DNA of 52,988 nt, taken from positions 1-52,988 of the forward strand of contig JAFIFH010000032.1 in the NCBI GenBank assembly GCA_020832105.1. Reading direction: 5' to 3'. The first letter of the stretch is position 1, and each line of letters starts with the position of its first letter. Position numbers and translations under genes: made by a program. The DNA comes from Idiomarina sp. Lineage in GTDB: Bacteria; Pseudomonadota; Gammaproteobacteria; Enterobacterales; Alteromonadaceae. Positions 1 to 8,716 of this stretch are shown piece by piece. The notes under the pieces were generated by a model. That model was not told the DNA's origin. It ran no database searches and was given only the letters and a program-made list of their open reading frames with translations.

Positions 1-70
1 CCACAATTGCGCCCGGGGAAAACCGTAAAACACGTTGGCCCGGCGGCGCCTGAGTTTAGGCTAGGCTGGG

Positions 71-91
71 CGCCAGGCGCCGCCTGACCTA
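71..91 (-). repeat. Degenerate REP unit
   Basis: A GC-rich palindromic stretch ends in CGCCTGACCTA, which resembles the reverse-strand form of the REP unit found many times further on. The stem is imperfect and the head is GTTAGG-like rather than GTAG, so it is probably a decayed copy. Confidence 0.4.
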
Positions 92-101
92 AAAAATAGG
101 C

Positions 102-128
102 AAAAAAAAGCCCACTCAAGGAGTGGGC
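102..128 (-). terminator. Intrinsic terminator of a small minus-strand transcript
   Basis: Read on the minus strand, an 8-bp perfect stem (GCCCACTC/GAGTGGGC, loop of three) is followed at once by eight T. This is a textbook Rho-independent terminator. It lies about 20 nt after the stop codon of the small ORF at 150-239, so the unit would be a transcript of about 140 nt. Confidence 0.8.
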
Positions 129-149
129 AAAACAACAACAAGGAGGAAT

Positions 150-239
150 TCAAATCCAGGGAACTACCTTAAGAAGTGCGACAACAATTCTTAAAAAATT
201 ACGGTTCGGTCGGGTTTCTGATGTTTGCCCCCGAAACAT
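150..239 (-). CDS. Putative 29-residue peptide, possibly leaderless, or a dual-function small RNA
   Basis: The ORF runs ATG to TGA (29 codons). It begins MFRGQTSETRPNRN and continues into a hydrophobic C-terminal half (FLRIVVALLKVVPWI) that could insert in or lie on a membrane. The ATG falls about 7 nt after a strong -10 box, so the mRNA could start at the AUG itself; no Shine-Dalgarno sequence is visible. A 7-bp inverted repeat (TTAAGAA/TTCTTAA) lies inside the ORF. After the stop the RNA carries CCTCCTT, identical to the anti-Shine-Dalgarno core of 16S rRNA, and then a terminator. I recognise no family. It may be a coding mRNA, a regulatory RNA pairing with ribosome binding sites, or both. 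No downstream gene is cotranscribed within the window. Confidence 0.45.
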   Translation of the reverse strand: MFRGQTSETRPNRNFLRIVVALLKVVPWI

Positions 240-245
240 GCGCAC

Positions 246-273
246 ATTATATAGCTGAGCAGACCAGTTTCAA
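246..273 (-). promoter_or_regulatory. Sigma70-type promoter of the small minus-strand unit
   Basis: Minus-strand TTGAAA at 268-273 and a perfect TATAAT at 246-251 are separated by 16 bp. The expected start is near 239, the A of the small ORF's ATG. This is one of the best matches to the sigma70 consensus in the window. Confidence 0.75.
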
Positions 274-361
274 ACGAGAATTTACCCCACCTCGAATTAC
301 TTTTTGTAATCTGTTAGTGTTTTGTTGCGTTTAATAATTACACAATCCAATCTCGATTTAA

Positions 362-390
362 TTGTTAACTCATTGTTTTGATTGTATAAA
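362..390 (+). promoter_or_regulatory. Probable promoter of the ybgC-tol-pal operon
   Basis: TTGTTA at 362-367 and TATAAA at 385-390 have a 17-bp spacer in an AT-rich stretch upstream of ybgC. The leader to the chosen GTG start would be about 185 nt. Other AT-rich boxes exist nearby, so the exact promoter is uncertain. Confidence 0.45.
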
Positions 391-582
391 TAAAAATTCG
401 GTTAGATTGTAAGCAATTAATAAAAGTCTGGCTAAAAAAGAAACGTTACGATTTCCAGGGCTTTCAGCAAGTATGCAGGGTTTTACGAAGTTTTTACGCC
501 TTAAAACCACTCTCAGCGGCTCTTTAAATTGGCGTTTAGCATAGGTTATAGTAGTTTATCGTTTAATAGGTTGAGAAGCGCA

Positions 583-1002
583 GTGCAAGAACAACAGAAA
601 CAGATTTTTGATTGGCATGTACGCGTCTACTATGAAGACACTGACGCAGGTGGCATTGTATATTACGCCAATTATTTAAAGTTCTGCGAGCGAGGCCGCA
701 CCGAGTGGTTGCGTAGCCTGGGCGTTGAACAAGACGGTTGGTTGGCCTCAGGCACGGCCTTTGTGGTGCGCCACGTGACCCTTGATCTCAAGGCGCCGGC
801 CCGCTTTAATGACGAATTGTTGGTCACCACGCAAGTCACTCAGGTTAAGCGCGCCAGTGTTAATTTTCACCAGCAAATTTTTAATCAGCAACAGCAACTT
901 TTGTGCACAGCCGACGTCAAAGCGGCTTGTGTCAGCATTCAGGAAATGAAACCGGTAGCCATCCCGGCTCCAATTGCAGAGGTAATAAAGCGTGGAACAT
1001 GA
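583..1002 (+). CDS. ybgC: Acyl-CoA thioesterase YbgC (Tol-Pal associated)
   Basis: Hotdog-fold thioesterase of the YbgC/4HBT family, first gene of the Tol-Pal cluster. The signature [17 protein letters not shown] is at about residues 15-31; the second Asp (D21 from the chosen start) matches the catalytic Asp of characterised YbgC. The usual VYHASY histidine is Tyr here. The GTG at 583 is chosen because it gives the family length (139 residues) and has a purine-rich GAGAAG about 7 nt upstream; an in-frame TTG at 529 would add 18 poorly matching residues with no ribosome binding site. The 3' end overlaps tolQ by 11 bases, so translation is probably coupled. The family hydrolyses acyl-CoA thioesters; its precise role with Tol-Pal is unsettled. 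Confidence 0.9.
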   Translation: MQEQQKQIFDWHVRVYYEDTDAGGIVYYANYLKFCERGRTEWLRSLGVEQDGWLASGTAFVVRHVTLDLKAPARFNDELLVTTQVTQVKRASVNFHQQIFNQQQQLLCTADVKAACVSIQEMKPVAIPAPIAEVIKRGT

Positions 1003-1726
1003 ATTGTCGATTTGGGATCTGCTGTTACAGGCGAGTTTATTAGTTCAGGCAGTGATGTTGCTGCTGGTGCTTATGTCAGTAGCGTCATGGGCGATCATTT
1101 TCCAGCGTCGCAAAGTGATAAATACCACGGCGAAAGACACGCTGAAGTTTGAGGATCGGTTCTGGTCCGGGGTGGATTTAGCACGGTTATATAAAGAACT
1201 GTCCGCGAAAGGAGCAAACCTGTTCGGTCTGGAGCGTATTTTTCATGGCGGATTCCGTGAGTTCGCGCGCATGCGCGGTAACCCGAATGCCGACAATGCA
1301 ACGGTGCTTGCCGGGGCCCAGCGCTCGATGCGGGTGGCACACTCCCGTGAGATGGAAAAACTGGAAACCCATTTAACCTGGCTGGCAACCATAGGGTCAA
1401 TTAGCCCTTATATCGGTCTGTTTGGCACCGTGTGGGGGATCATGAATGCCTTTACGTCATTGGGCAGCGTGCAGCAAGCAACCCTGGCCATGGTGGCACC
1501 GGATATCGCAGAGGCACTGATAGCAACAGCATTAGGCTTGTTTGCGGCGATCCCTGCGGTCATCGCGTATAACCGCTTTAGTTATCGGGTCGAGTTACTC
1601 GACAATGCGTATGTGAACTTTATGGAAGAGTTCTCCGGGATTTTACAGCGCCAAACGATGAATTCCACTGGCACGGTGGAGCAGGAAACTCCGGCACGTC
1701 AACCTCAGTCCAGCGGCGGTCTTTAA
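992..1726 (+). CDS. tolQ: Tol-Pal system proton channel subunit TolQ
   Basis: Inner-membrane stator protein of the MotA/TolQ/ExbB family (244 residues, normal length). With TolR it uses proton motive force to energise TolA during outer-membrane constriction. A first transmembrane segment lies at about residues 13-35. The conserved second and third segments lie around 130-155 ([20 protein letters not shown]) and 168-190 ([20 protein letters not shown]). The start is GTG, overlapping the ybgC stop. tolR begins two bases after the stop, so tolQ and tolR are tightly coupled. Confidence 0.97.
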   Translation: MEHELSIWDLLLQASLLVQAVMLLLVLMSVASWAIIFQRRKVINTTAKDTLKFEDRFWSGVDLARLYKELSAKGANLFGLERIFHGGFREFARMRGNPNADNATVLAGAQRSMRVAHSREMEKLETHLTWLATIGSISPYIGLFGTVWGIMNAFTSLGSVQQATLAMVAPDIAEALIATALGLFAAIPAVIAYNRFSYRVELLDNAYVNFMEEFSGILQRQTMNSTGTVEQETPARQPQSSGGL

Positions 1727-1727
1727 T

Positions 1728-2162
1728 ATGCAGCAGGTGTTCCCGACACGGCGTAGACGCCGCCCGGTGGCCGAGATCAATGTGGTCCCTTACATTGACG
1801 TTATGCTGGTGCTGTTGATTATCTTTATGATCACCGCACCACTGCTAAGCCAGGGGGTTGAGGTGGACTTACCGCAAGCCCAGGCGGAGTCGATGGACAG
1901 CGAGCAGTCACAGCCGCTGGTGGCATCGGTAGATGCACAAGGCAATTACTATTTGAATATCGGTGATAGCTCGGAAGAGCCGATGTCAGCGGTGGATTTA
2001 GCTACCCTGGTGGCAGCCCACTTACATCTTGAGCCTGAAACGCCAGTCATTGTGCGTGGTGACGGCGCAGTCCCTTATGCTGATGTCGTGCAATTGATGG
2101 TATTGTTGCAGCGGGCAGGCGCGGGCTCAGTGGGGTTAATGACCCGCCAGCCTGAGTCCTGA
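1728..2162 (+). CDS. tolR: Tol-Pal system protein TolR
   Basis: ExbD/TolR family protein (144 residues) with a basic N-terminus, one transmembrane segment at about residues 20-40 and a periplasmic domain. The motif EINVVPYIDVMLVLLIIF carries the membrane Asp (D24) that matches the proton-pathway Asp23 of E. coli TolR, followed by the family motif VEVDLPQA. It partners TolQ and TolA. The start ATG directly follows the tolQ stop. Confidence 0.97.
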   Translation: MQQVFPTRRRRRPVAEINVVPYIDVMLVLLIIFMITAPLLSQGVEVDLPQAQAESMDSEQSQPLVASVDAQGNYYLNIGDSSEEPMSAVDLATLVAAHLHLEPETPVIVRGDGAVPYADVVQLMVLLQRAGAGSVGLMTRQPES

Positions 2163-2215
2163 TTGAGCGAATATATTGAGCACCCATATAGTCATACAGA
2201 TGAGGCAACAGATAC

Positions 2216-3169
2216 GTGGCGAAGAAAGACAGTAGCAAGGTAGACAAGGCGCCACAAACGCCGCAGCAAGCATCACCAATGAAGGCCGCCTTAATTAAGG
2301 CGGTTCTGGTGCATGTGGGGCTGGTTGCTATATTTTTTATCGGTATTGATTTTGATTTTCGCGACAGCGATAGCCGCCCACAACCGATGATGCAGGAAGT
2401 TGAGATTGTGCAGGCCACTGCGGTGGATGAATCCCGGGTGGAGGCTGCTGCACAGCGTATTCGCGATCAACGGGACGCCGAGCGACGTGCTGAAGAAGAG
2501 CGGGTTGCTGAGCTCGAACGCCGCGCGCAGCAAGCAGAGCAACGCCGCCAGCGCGAACAGCAAGAGCAACAGGCGGCCCGGGAACAGGCCCAACGTGAAC
2601 GCGAAGAGGCAGAAACACAGGCACGTGAGTTACGCGAGCAAGCGGCGGCAGAAGAGCGCCGGGCACAGGAAGCGGCGGAGCGACGTGAGCGGGAAGAAGC
2701 AGCGGCTGAACAGCGTCGTCAGGAAGAAGCGGAACGTCAGCGCCAGGAAGAGGAACGTCGCCAGCGTGAGGAAGCAGAACGCCAGCGCCGCGAAGCTGAG
2801 GAGCGTGAACGTGCTGAACGTGAACAACAAATTCAGGAAGAACTTGCGCAGGAGCGCGCGCGTCGGGATCGTGCACGGCAACAACGTGTGCTGACCGAGG
2901 TCGAGCGCTACCAAGCACTGATACGCCAGGCTATTCAGCGCAACTTGTTGGTAGACCCTTCAATGCGCGGGCAGTCTTGTGTGTTAATTATCAGCCTGGC
3001 GCGGACCGGCTTCGTAACCAATGTTGAAGTTGCGGAGGGTGACCGCGCAGTGTGTGAGGCAGGGCGTGCCGCTGCATTACGTGCAGGAACTTTACCGGTG
3101 TCTGATGACCCTGATGTGTATCAGGAAATGAGTCGCATACGTTTGCGTATCGAACCAGAATTTAATTAA
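2216..3169 (+). CDS. tolA: Cell envelope integrity protein TolA
   Basis: TolA links the TolQR motor to Pal and TolB across the periplasm. A short cytoplasmic tail is followed by a transmembrane helix at about residues 22-45. A long Glu/Arg/Gln/Ala-rich helical domain spans about 60-225 with repeated EEAERQR-type heptads. The globular C-terminal domain (about 230-317) has two cysteines (GQSCVLI and RAVCEAG) in the positions expected for its disulfide. The start is GTG. The repetitive helix gives long shadow reading frames on both strands, which are not genes. tolB follows after 18 bases. Confidence 0.95.
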   Translation: MAKKDSSKVDKAPQTPQQASPMKAALIKAVLVHVGLVAIFFIGIDFDFRDSDSRPQPMMQEVEIVQATAVDESRVEAAAQRIRDQRDAERRAEEERVAELERRAQQAEQRRQREQQEQQAAREQAQREREEAETQARELREQAAAEERRAQEAAERREREEAAAEQRRQEEAERQRQEEERRQREEAERQRREAEERERAEREQQIQEELAQERARRDRARQQRVLTEVERYQALIRQAIQRNLLVDPSMRGQSCVLIISLARTGFVTNVEVAEGDRAVCEAGRAAALRAGTLPVSDDPDVYQEMSRIRLRIEPEFN

Positions 3170-3187
3170 GAGGTGTGAACAAAGCAC

Positions 3188-4558
3188 ATGAAATTACTCA
3201 ATTTTGCCACTGCAGTGGCGGCGACCACCTTAATAGCCTGGGCTGCGACCTTTAGCTTTAAAGCACAAGCGGCGCTAGAAATCGTCATTACCGAAGGTAT
3301 CGACGGCGCACGGCCCATTGCGGTTGTCCCATTTGAATGGCGTGGGGACGGTGACGCGCCTTACGACTTTACCGAAGTGGTGACTGCCGATTTAATGCGC
3401 AGCGGGCGCTTTAACCCAATTGCCCTTGACCAGATGCCACAGCAACCGAGTATTGACGGTGATATGGACTATCAGGCGTGGGCGCGAGAAGGCATTGAAG
3501 CGGTGCTGGTGGGCTACGTTGAACCGACGTCCGTGGGGCGCTACCGGGTCACCTATGAGCTGATTGATCCGCTACGCGGGCAAATCACCGGCGGCGGTGC
3601 GCAAAGCCTGCAAAACGGTGAGTTAGTGATGAACAGCGACCACATTATTGAAGGCCGTTCGTCAGTGGTTCCAGACGATCAGTTTCGTCAGTACGCGCAT
3701 CGCATCTCAGATGTGGTTTACGAAGCGCTGACCGGTGAGCCGGGCGCCTTTATGACCCGCATCGCTTATGTGTTTGTCGATGCAGACGCTGAGTTACCTT
3801 ATCAACTGCTGGTGGCCGACTATGATGGCTATAACGAACGGGTGTTACTGCGCTCGCCACAGCCGTTAATGTCTCCAAACTGGTCGCCGGACGGCACCAA
3901 GCTGGCCTATGTTAGTTTTGAAAATCGCCGCGCTGAAATCTATGTGCAGGACATTTATACCACTGAGCGTAGCCGGGTGACCTCGTTTCCAGGCATCAAC
4001 AGCAGCCCGTCTTTTTCACCAGACGGTAACCAGCTGGCGATGGTCCTGTCCAAAGACGGACAACCAGATATCTACGTATACGATTTACGCACGGAACGCC
4101 TGCGCCGCATAACTGAACACTGGCGCATTGACACTGAACCGAGCTGGGCGCCAGATGGTAACAGTATCATTTTCACCTCTGAGCGAGGTGGTCGGGCGCA
4201 GATCTATCGCGCCGACATTCAAAGTGGTAATGTGCAAAGACTGACCTTTGACGGGGAAGCAAACTTAGGCGCGTCAGTGACACCGGACGGACGCCACTTA
4301 ATTATGGTAAACCGTACTAACGGTCGCTATCATATTGCTAAGCAAGATTTTCCGTCAGGGCGTAATTTTCACGTACTGACCGAGACCCAATTAGATGAAT
4401 CGCCCAGCCTGGCACCGAATGGCAGCATGATTATTTATAGTACAACCTATCGTAATCAGCAGGTGCTGGCTTTGGTATCCGTAGATGGACGATTCCGCGC
4501 AAGAATTCCTTCGCGAGAAGGTGAAGTAAAGGCACCGGCCTGGTCGCCGTTTTTATAG
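3188..4558 (+). CDS. tolB: Tol-Pal system beta-propeller protein TolB
   Basis: Periplasmic TolB, 456 residues including a signal peptide (hydrophobic residues 8-28, cleavage near AQA-ALE). The mature N-terminus carries the flexible box that binds TolA or Pal, then an alpha/beta domain to about residue 190, then a six-bladed propeller. The blade repeats are visible as [53 protein letters not shown] and [13 protein letters not shown]. It follows tolA with an 18-base gap, so it is cotranscribed. Confidence 0.97.
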   Translation: MKLLNFATAVAATTLIAWAATFSFKAQAALEIVITEGIDGARPIAVVPFEWRGDGDAPYDFTEVVTADLMRSGRFNPIALDQMPQQPSIDGDMDYQAWAREGIEAVLVGYVEPTSVGRYRVTYELIDPLRGQITGGGAQSLQNGELVMNSDHIIEGRSSVVPDDQFRQYAHRISDVVYEALTGEPGAFMTRIAYVFVDADAELPYQLLVADYDGYNERVLLRSPQPLMSPNWSPDGTKLAYVSFENRRAEIYVQDIYTTERSRVTSFPGINSSPSFSPDGNQLAMVLSKDGQPDIYVYDLRTERLRRITEHWRIDTEPSWAPDGNSIIFTSERGGRAQIYRADIQSGNVQRLTFDGEANLGASVTPDGRHLIMVNRTNGRYHIAKQDFPSGRNFHVLTETQLDESPSLAPNGSMIIYSTTYRNQQVLALVSVDGRFRARIPSREGEVKAPAWSPFL

Positions 4559-4586
4559 CAGGCTATACACAGGTCAGAGCCACGCG

Positions 4587-4616
4587 TTGACACCGTGGCA
4601 TGACCGCAAGTACGTT
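4587..4616 (+). promoter_or_regulatory. Possible internal promoter for pal
   Basis: A perfect -35 hexamer TTGACA at 4587-4592 is followed after 18 bp by a weak -10 (TACGTT at 4611-4616), 18 bp before the pal start. The TTGACA also sits in the loop of a CCACG/CGTGG hairpin. pal often has an extra promoter in this family of operons, but the poor -10 keeps the call weak. Confidence 0.3.
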
Positions 4617-4633
4617 AATTTAAGGATATCACC

Positions 4634-5179
4634 ATGCAAGTAAATAAATTCGTAAAAGCTCTGGCGTTCGCGCTGCCTGTTTTGGCTCTGGCCGCCTGTA
4701 GTTCAACTCAAGACACTACCGCTGAAAGTGAAGCTGAACGTCGTGCCGCTGAACAGCGCGCTGCCCAGGAAGAGCGGGCGGGGGTCGAAACCGGTCGTGC
4801 AGAACGTCAGTTGTCTCCAGAAGAGCAGCGTCGTGAGCAGATGGCCGAACTGCGCCGCGAAAATACCATTCGTTTCGCTTTCGATAATTCTGATATTTCT
4901 GGCGACTACCGTGAGTTGCTGCAGTCGCACGCAGAGTACTTGGTGAACAACCCAAGTGTGAGCGTGGTGATTGAAGGCCATACCGACGAGCGCGGTACGC
5001 CTGAGTACAACATCGCCCTGGGTGAGCGTCGTGCGAACGCCGTGGTTAACTACTTACAAAACCTGGGTGTGATGTCTTCACAAATGTCGACTGTATCTTA
5101 TGGCGAAGAGAAGCCACAGGTACGTCGCAGTACTGAAGATGCGTGGGCGCAGAACCGTCGTGCGGTACTGGTCTACTAA
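4634..5179 (+). CDS. pal: Peptidoglycan-associated lipoprotein Pal
   Basis: Outer-membrane lipoprotein, 181 residues. The lipobox LALAAC places the lipidated cysteine at residue 22. A Glu/Arg/Ala-rich linker (about 30-70) leads to the OmpA-like peptidoglycan-binding domain (about 75-181) with FAFDNSDI, the diaminopimelate-binding motif VIEGHTDERGTPEYNIALGE and the final NRRAVLVY. It anchors the outer membrane to the wall and is the target of TolA/TolB. The ribosome binding site is AAGGA about 9 nt before the ATG. A terminator-like hairpin follows, so cpoB is probably made from read-through or in lower amounts. Confidence 0.97.
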   Translation: MQVNKFVKALAFALPVLALAACSSTQDTTAESEAERRAAEQRAAQEERAGVETGRAERQLSPEEQRREQMAELRRENTIRFAFDNSDISGDYRELLQSHAEYLVNNPSVSVVIEGHTDERGTPEYNIALGERRANAVVNYLQNLGVMSSQMSTVSYGEEKPQVRRSTEDAWAQNRRAVLVY

Positions 5180-5182
5180 GTT

Positions 5183-5213
5183 AATTAAACCCCGGCACTA
5201 GCCGGGTTTAATT
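5183..5213 (+). terminator. Terminator or attenuator after pal
   Basis: AATTAAACCC-CGGC pairs with GCCGGGTTTAATT (13 bp, one bulged C, loop ACTA) right after the pal stop. The T-rich 3' arm would serve as the release tract. A second GC-rich inverted repeat (GCGGC...GCCGC) follows at about 5221-5244. The pair may lower cpoB expression relative to pal. Confidence 0.5.
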
Positions 5214-5272
5214 GACCTCAGCGGCTGCTATTCGGGGCGGCCGCTGCTTATTGATTGAAAAGGCAGGATGTT

Positions 5273-6040
5273 ATGAGAGTAAGTGGTCTGCTGTTAGCAG
5301 TGTTGGTTGGTGCCGGTTCGTCTGCGGCCTACGCACAGGCACCGGTAAGCAGTGCAGCTGGTTCGTCTGATTCATTGGAAGCACGGGTAGAGCGCATTGA
5401 GCGTTTGCTTGACGCGCGCGGTGAACAGCAAGCGCGGATGGGTCAGCAACTGAACAATTTGCAACGTGAGATCAGTGATTTACGTGGTATCACTGAAATG
5501 CATGCACATCAGCTTGCAGAAGTGCTTGAGCGGCAACGTGATCTGTACCAGGAAATTGAACGCCGGGTCAGTGAAGTTCGCGGCAGCGCAAGTGCAGGTG
5601 GTACTTCCACGTCAGTCGCAGTTCCAACCCGTGACGATATGGATGCAGCCAATTACTCTGATGATCTCAACGAAAATGAAGCCTACGACCGTGCTATCGC
5701 ACTGGTGCTCGAAGAGCGCCGCTATGATGATGCGATTCCGGCGTTCCGCTCGTTTATCGAAGCCTATCCGAATTCCAGCTACCTGGGTAACGCCCACTAC
5801 TGGCTTGGTCAATTACTGTATGCGCGTAATGATTATGCCGAAGCGCAGCGACACTTCCGCGAAGTGGTAAATAATTACCCAGATTCGAACAAGCGCGCAG
5901 ACTGCATGCTCAAGCTGGGTATCATCGCCCAGAGCGAAGATAACAACTCAGCGGCGCGTGAACGCTTCCAGCAAGTGATTAATGAATACCCTGATAGCAC
6001 AGAAGCTGGCTTAGCCCGCACCCGATTGAATAATTTGTGA
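5273..6040 (+). CDS. cpoB: Cell division coordinator CpoB (YbgF)
   Basis: Periplasmic protein that links Tol-Pal to cell-wall synthesis at the septum. The ATG at 5273 has AGGCAGGA 4 nt upstream and gives a clean signal peptide (cleavage near AYA-QA at about residue 23); an in-frame TTG at 5255 is less likely. The mature N-terminus is a coiled coil (about 35-95, ARVERIERLLDAR and later heptads) for trimerisation. The C-terminal half holds tetratricopeptide-like repeats (AYDRAIALVLEERRYDDAI, YLGNAHYWLGQLLY, ADCMLKLGIIAQ). The length (255 residues) is normal. It is the last gene of the operon. Confidence 0.93.
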   Translation: MRVSGLLLAVLVGAGSSAAYAQAPVSSAAGSSDSLEARVERIERLLDARGEQQARMGQQLNNLQREISDLRGITEMHAHQLAEVLERQRDLYQEIERRVSEVRGSASAGGTSTSVAVPTRDDMDAANYSDDLNENEAYDRAIALVLEERRYDDAIPAFRSFIEAYPNSSYLGNAHYWLGQLLYARNDYAEAQRHFREVVNNYPDSNKRADCMLKLGIIAQSEDNNSAARERFQQVINEYPDSTEAGLARTRLNNL

Positions 6041-6138
6041 TTGGTGGTAGGTCAGGTTAACAAAAAGTTGCGATAAGTGCTTAAAATGAACGATTCGTTT
6101 TAATTTTAAGCGAAAGGAAAGTTTTTTCCTATTTTAGG

Positions 6139-6166
6139 TTGCATGGCGAAAATTTTTGAGTAATAT
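6139..6166 (+). promoter_or_regulatory. Promoter of tRNA-Lys
   Basis: TTGCAT (6139-6144), 16-bp spacer, TAATAT (6161-6166), then a GC-rich discriminator (GCCGCC). A GC-rich discriminator is typical of stringently controlled stable-RNA promoters. Confidence 0.6.
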
Positions 6167-6193
6167 ATGCCGCCGTTGCACAGGAACAATGAT

Positions 6194-6269
6194 GGGCCGT
6201 TAGCTCAGTTGGTAGAGCAGTTGACTTTTAATCAATTGGTCGCTGGTTCGAATCCAGCACGGCCCACCA
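6194..6269 (+). tRNA. tRNA-Lys (anticodon TTT)
   Basis: The 76-nt cloverleaf has acceptor stem GGGCCGT/ACGGCCC, D-arm GCTC/GAGC, anticodon stem GTTGA/TCAAT with loop CTTTTAA (anticodon TTT), T-arm with GGTTCGAATCC and an encoded CCA end. A tRNA-Lys between cpoB and nadA is a recurring gammaproteobacterial arrangement. Confidence 0.97.
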
Positions 6270-6280
6270 TTTATTTAGAA

Positions 6281-6310
6281 ACGCCGGCCTTGTGCCGGCG
6301 TTTTGCTTTT
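6281..6310 (+). terminator. Terminator after tRNA-Lys
   Basis: An 8-bp stem, ACGCCGGC/GCCGGCGT (loop CTTGT), is followed by TTTGCTTTT. This is a standard intrinsic terminator 11 nt after the CCA end. Confidence 0.85.
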
Positions 6311-6412
6311 CCGCCACTTGAAAATACCCCAATTAGACCCCACCCTGAACTTTACGTATAATAGACACCCCGTGTGACAATACGGTCACCACCACTGCAG
6401 TTTGAGGGTAGT

Positions 6413-7453
6413 ATGATTGAAGTAGAAACCCTGGACACGCTGGACTACCACTTCCCGGCGAAACCAAAACCCCTTTCCGATGAGCAAAAAGCTCAGCACA
6501 TTGCGCGGATCAAAGATCTGCTGCAGCAAAAAAATGCAGTGCTGGTTGCGCATTACTACACCGACCCTGAAATTCAGGCGCTGGCGGAAGCCACTGGTGG
6601 TTGTGTTTCCGACTCGCTGGAGATGGCGCGTTTTGGCGCCGAGCACGAGGCAGACACGTTAATCGTGGCTGGGGTTAAGTTCATGGGCGAAACCGCGAAA
6701 ATCCTTACTCCAGAGAAAACCGTATTGATGCCGACCCTGGAGGCCACCTGTTCTCTTGATTTAGGCTGCCCGGCAGACAAATTCAGCGAGTTCTGTGATT
6801 CTCACCCAGATCGCACCGTGGTGGTCTATGCCAACACCTCAGCGGCAGTCAAAGCGCGCGCTGACTATGTGGTGACCTCGAGTATGGCGCTAGAGCTGGT
6901 CGAACACCTGGACAGCCAGGGCAAAAAGATACTGTGGGGCCCGGATAAGCACTTGGGTAACTATATCGCCAAGCAAACCGGCGCCGATATGATTATGTGG
7001 CAGGGTGCCTGTGTGGTGCATGACGAGTTTAAAGCGCGCGCACTGGAGCAGCTTAAAGCGCAGTACCCTGAAGCGGCCGTGCTGGTGCATCCTGAGTCTC
7101 CGCAGAACGTGGTAGACCTGGCTGATGCCGTCGGTTCGACGTCGCAGCTGATTAAAGCCAGCCAAACCATGGACAACAGCATGTTCATCGTGGCGACCGA
7201 CAAGGGCATTTTCTACAAAATGCAGCAGTTGGCACCTAATAAGACCTTCATTGAAGCCCCAACGGGTGGTAACGGTGCGACCTGTCGCAGCTGTGCCCAT
7301 TGCCCGTGGATGGCAATGAATGGCCTGGAAGCGATTGAGAATGCGCTGACCACGGGTGGTAAAGTCCACGAAATTCATGTGGATGCCGAGCTCGGCAAAC
7401 AAGCGATGATTCCGCTTAACCGGATGTTAGATTTCGCTAAAACTCTACGTTAA
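6413..7453 (+). CDS. nadA: Quinolinate synthase NadA
   Basis: Condenses iminoaspartate with dihydroxyacetone phosphate to quinolinate in de novo NAD synthesis, using a [4Fe-4S] cluster. The ATG at 6413 has GAGGG 5 nt upstream and gives 346 residues, the normal length; an in-frame GTG at 6374 lacks a ribosome binding site. Conserved motifs are [55 protein letters not shown] and [18 protein letters not shown], together holding the cluster-ligand cysteines. The stop lies inside a perfect hairpin (7447-7470). Confidence 0.97.
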   Translation: MIEVETLDTLDYHFPAKPKPLSDEQKAQHIARIKDLLQQKNAVLVAHYYTDPEIQALAEATGGCVSDSLEMARFGAEHEADTLIVAGVKFMGETAKILTPEKTVLMPTLEATCSLDLGCPADKFSEFCDSHPDRTVVVYANTSAAVKARADYVVTSSMALELVEHLDSQGKKILWGPDKHLGNYIAKQTGADMIMWQGACVVHDEFKARALEQLKAQYPEAAVLVHPESPQNVVDLADAVGSTSQLIKASQTMDNSMFIVATDKGIFYKMQQLAPNKTFIEAPTGGNGATCRSCAHCPWMAMNGLEAIENALTTGGKVHEIHVDAELGKQAMIPLNRMLDFAKTLR

Positions 7454-7470
7454 CGCCGCTGCGTTAACGT
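7447..7470 (+). terminator. Hairpin overlapping the nadA stop
   Basis: ACGTTAACGC and GCGTTAACGT form perfect 10-bp arms with loop CGCT. The nadA TAA is inside the first arm. There is no T-tract, so it may pause or stabilise the mRNA end rather than terminate. Confidence 0.4.
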
Positions 7471-7493
7471 TCACCCCCTAAGGGAGCTGCACG

Positions 7494-8333
7494 ATGAATC
7501 ACTGGATTTTACTGATGGGGGCTGGTGATATTGCCCAGCGCCTGCAGCCCTTACTAAGCGCACAGGGCTTTAATGTTGCCGGTGCGCGACGTAACCCGCC
7601 AGCACAGACAGACTTTCCTCACATCAAGGCCGACGCACGGAACATCGATGACTGGCGATTGTTGGTTGCCCAGCAACCTGAAGTGATAGTGTTGACGATG
7701 GTGCCCACTGAATTCAGTGACCAAGGTTATGCTCAGGGTTACGTAGAACCCGTTGAGGCGATGCTCACAGCGCTTAAAGAGACCGACCCTGACTACCAAC
7801 CGCTGATCGTGTTTGTTTCCAGTACGAGCGTATACAGCGAGCGTGAGGGCGAATGGGTCGATGAGACAACGCCAACAGAACCCGATACGTTCTCGGGTAT
7901 TCGCCTGTTGCAGGCAGAGAACCTGTTACGAGCGTCTGATTACCCACATACCATTGTGCGCTTTTCAGGCATCTATGGCTCCGGCCGCGAAGGCATGGTG
8001 GCGCGGCTGATGAGCGGTGAACTGACGGTGACACCTGCCTGGACCAATCGTATTCATGTGCGTGACTGCGCTGGCGTATTGGCGCACCTGATCCAACGTT
8101 TTTATGCGGATTTAGCCCTAGAAGACGTGTATGTAGCCAGTGACAACCTGCCAGTGCCACAGGCGGAGTTTGTGCAAGGTTTAGCGCAGCTGATGGGCAT
8201 TGATGCCGACAGCCTGCCAACCACCGATAAGATAGGCCCGCGCGGCAGCAAACGTTGCAACAACGCGCGGCTGCTCGAAAGTGGTTATCGATTCCATTTC
8301 CCAACCTGGAAGGAAGGTTATGAAGGCCTCTAG
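7494..8333 (+). CDS. SDR-family NAD(P)-binding protein, YeeZ-like nucleotide-sugar epimerase homologue
   Basis: Extended short-chain dehydrogenase/epimerase fold, 279 residues. The N-terminal nucleotide-binding motif is LMGAGDIAQRLQPLL (about residues 7-21) instead of the usual TGATGFIG, as in the YeeZ subgroup. Later segments include VFVSSTSVYSEREGEWVDE and a conserved R-F-S-G-I-Y-G motif (IVRFSGIYGSGR). The classical YxxxK catalytic pair is not clear, so enzymatic activity is uncertain. GGGAG lies about 7 nt before the ATG. The end overlaps the next gene by 14 bases. The substrate is unknown. Confidence 0.8.
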   Translation: MNHWILLMGAGDIAQRLQPLLSAQGFNVAGARRNPPAQTDFPHIKADARNIDDWRLLVAQQPEVIVLTMVPTEFSDQGYAQGYVEPVEAMLTALKETDPDYQPLIVFVSSTSVYSEREGEWVDETTPTEPDTFSGIRLLQAENLLRASDYPHTIVRFSGIYGSGREGMVARLMSGELTVTPAWTNRIHVRDCAGVLAHLIQRFYADLALEDVYVASDNLPVPQAEFVQGLAQLMGIDADSLPTTDKIGPRGSKRCNNARLLESGYRFHFPTWKEGYEGL

Positions 8334-8553
8334 ATGGGTTCGTGGGTTGGTTTTTCCGGTGTTGATGTCGATTTACATGTCGTTTCTGATGACCGGCCTG
8401 ATTACCTGGGTTAACACCGGTCTGGCAGGAGACTTCTTCGCCCGTTGGTGGCGTGCATTTTATATCGCCTGGCCGATCGCGTTTTTACTGGTCTACTTCG
8501 GGGCCAGCCGCATTCGCGCATTGAGTGAGCGAATTGTCAAAGCGAAGGCATAA
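8320..8553 (+). CDS. DUF2798 family small membrane protein
   Basis: A 77-residue protein with two transmembrane segments (about residues 8-31 and 44-62). It shows the DUF2798 pattern: VLMSIYMSFLMTGLITWVNTG, then FFARWWRAFYIAWPIAF, and a basic tail. The ATG at 8320 with GGAAGG upstream is preferred over an in-frame GTG at 8281. It overlaps the YeeZ-like gene, so both are probably on one mRNA. Its function is unknown. Confidence 0.75.
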   Translation: MKASRWVRGLVFPVLMSIYMSFLMTGLITWVNTGLAGDFFARWWRAFYIAWPIAFLLVYFGASRIRALSERIVKAKA

Positions 8554-8676
8554 ACAGTTAAGTTTGGCTAACGGTTGGTGACTGTGGTTCACTTGCTTTT
8601 GGCTGCCCTTGTTAAGCTGTTAATGTCAGGTTTTGCGGTTTAAATAGACAAAAGACGGTTAGTTGATGGTTTTCCC

Positions 8677-8705
8677 TTGATTGCGAGGCGGAAATTCCAT
8701 AACAT
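8677..8705 (+). promoter_or_regulatory. Promoter of tRNA-Ser
   Basis: TTGATT (8677-8682), 17-bp spacer, TAACAT (8700-8705), followed by a GC-rich discriminator (ACGCCGCC) and the tRNA 11 nt later. Confidence 0.55.
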
Positions 8706-8716
8706 ACGCCGCCTAT

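Noticed and set aside
2337..2918. Long Arg/Pro/Leu-rich frames opposite and within tolA
   Set aside because: They are shadows of the low-complexity Glu/Arg/Gln/Ala helix of TolA.
6167..6361. 64-residue ORF across tRNA-Lys
   Set aside because: It translates the tRNA gene and its terminator.
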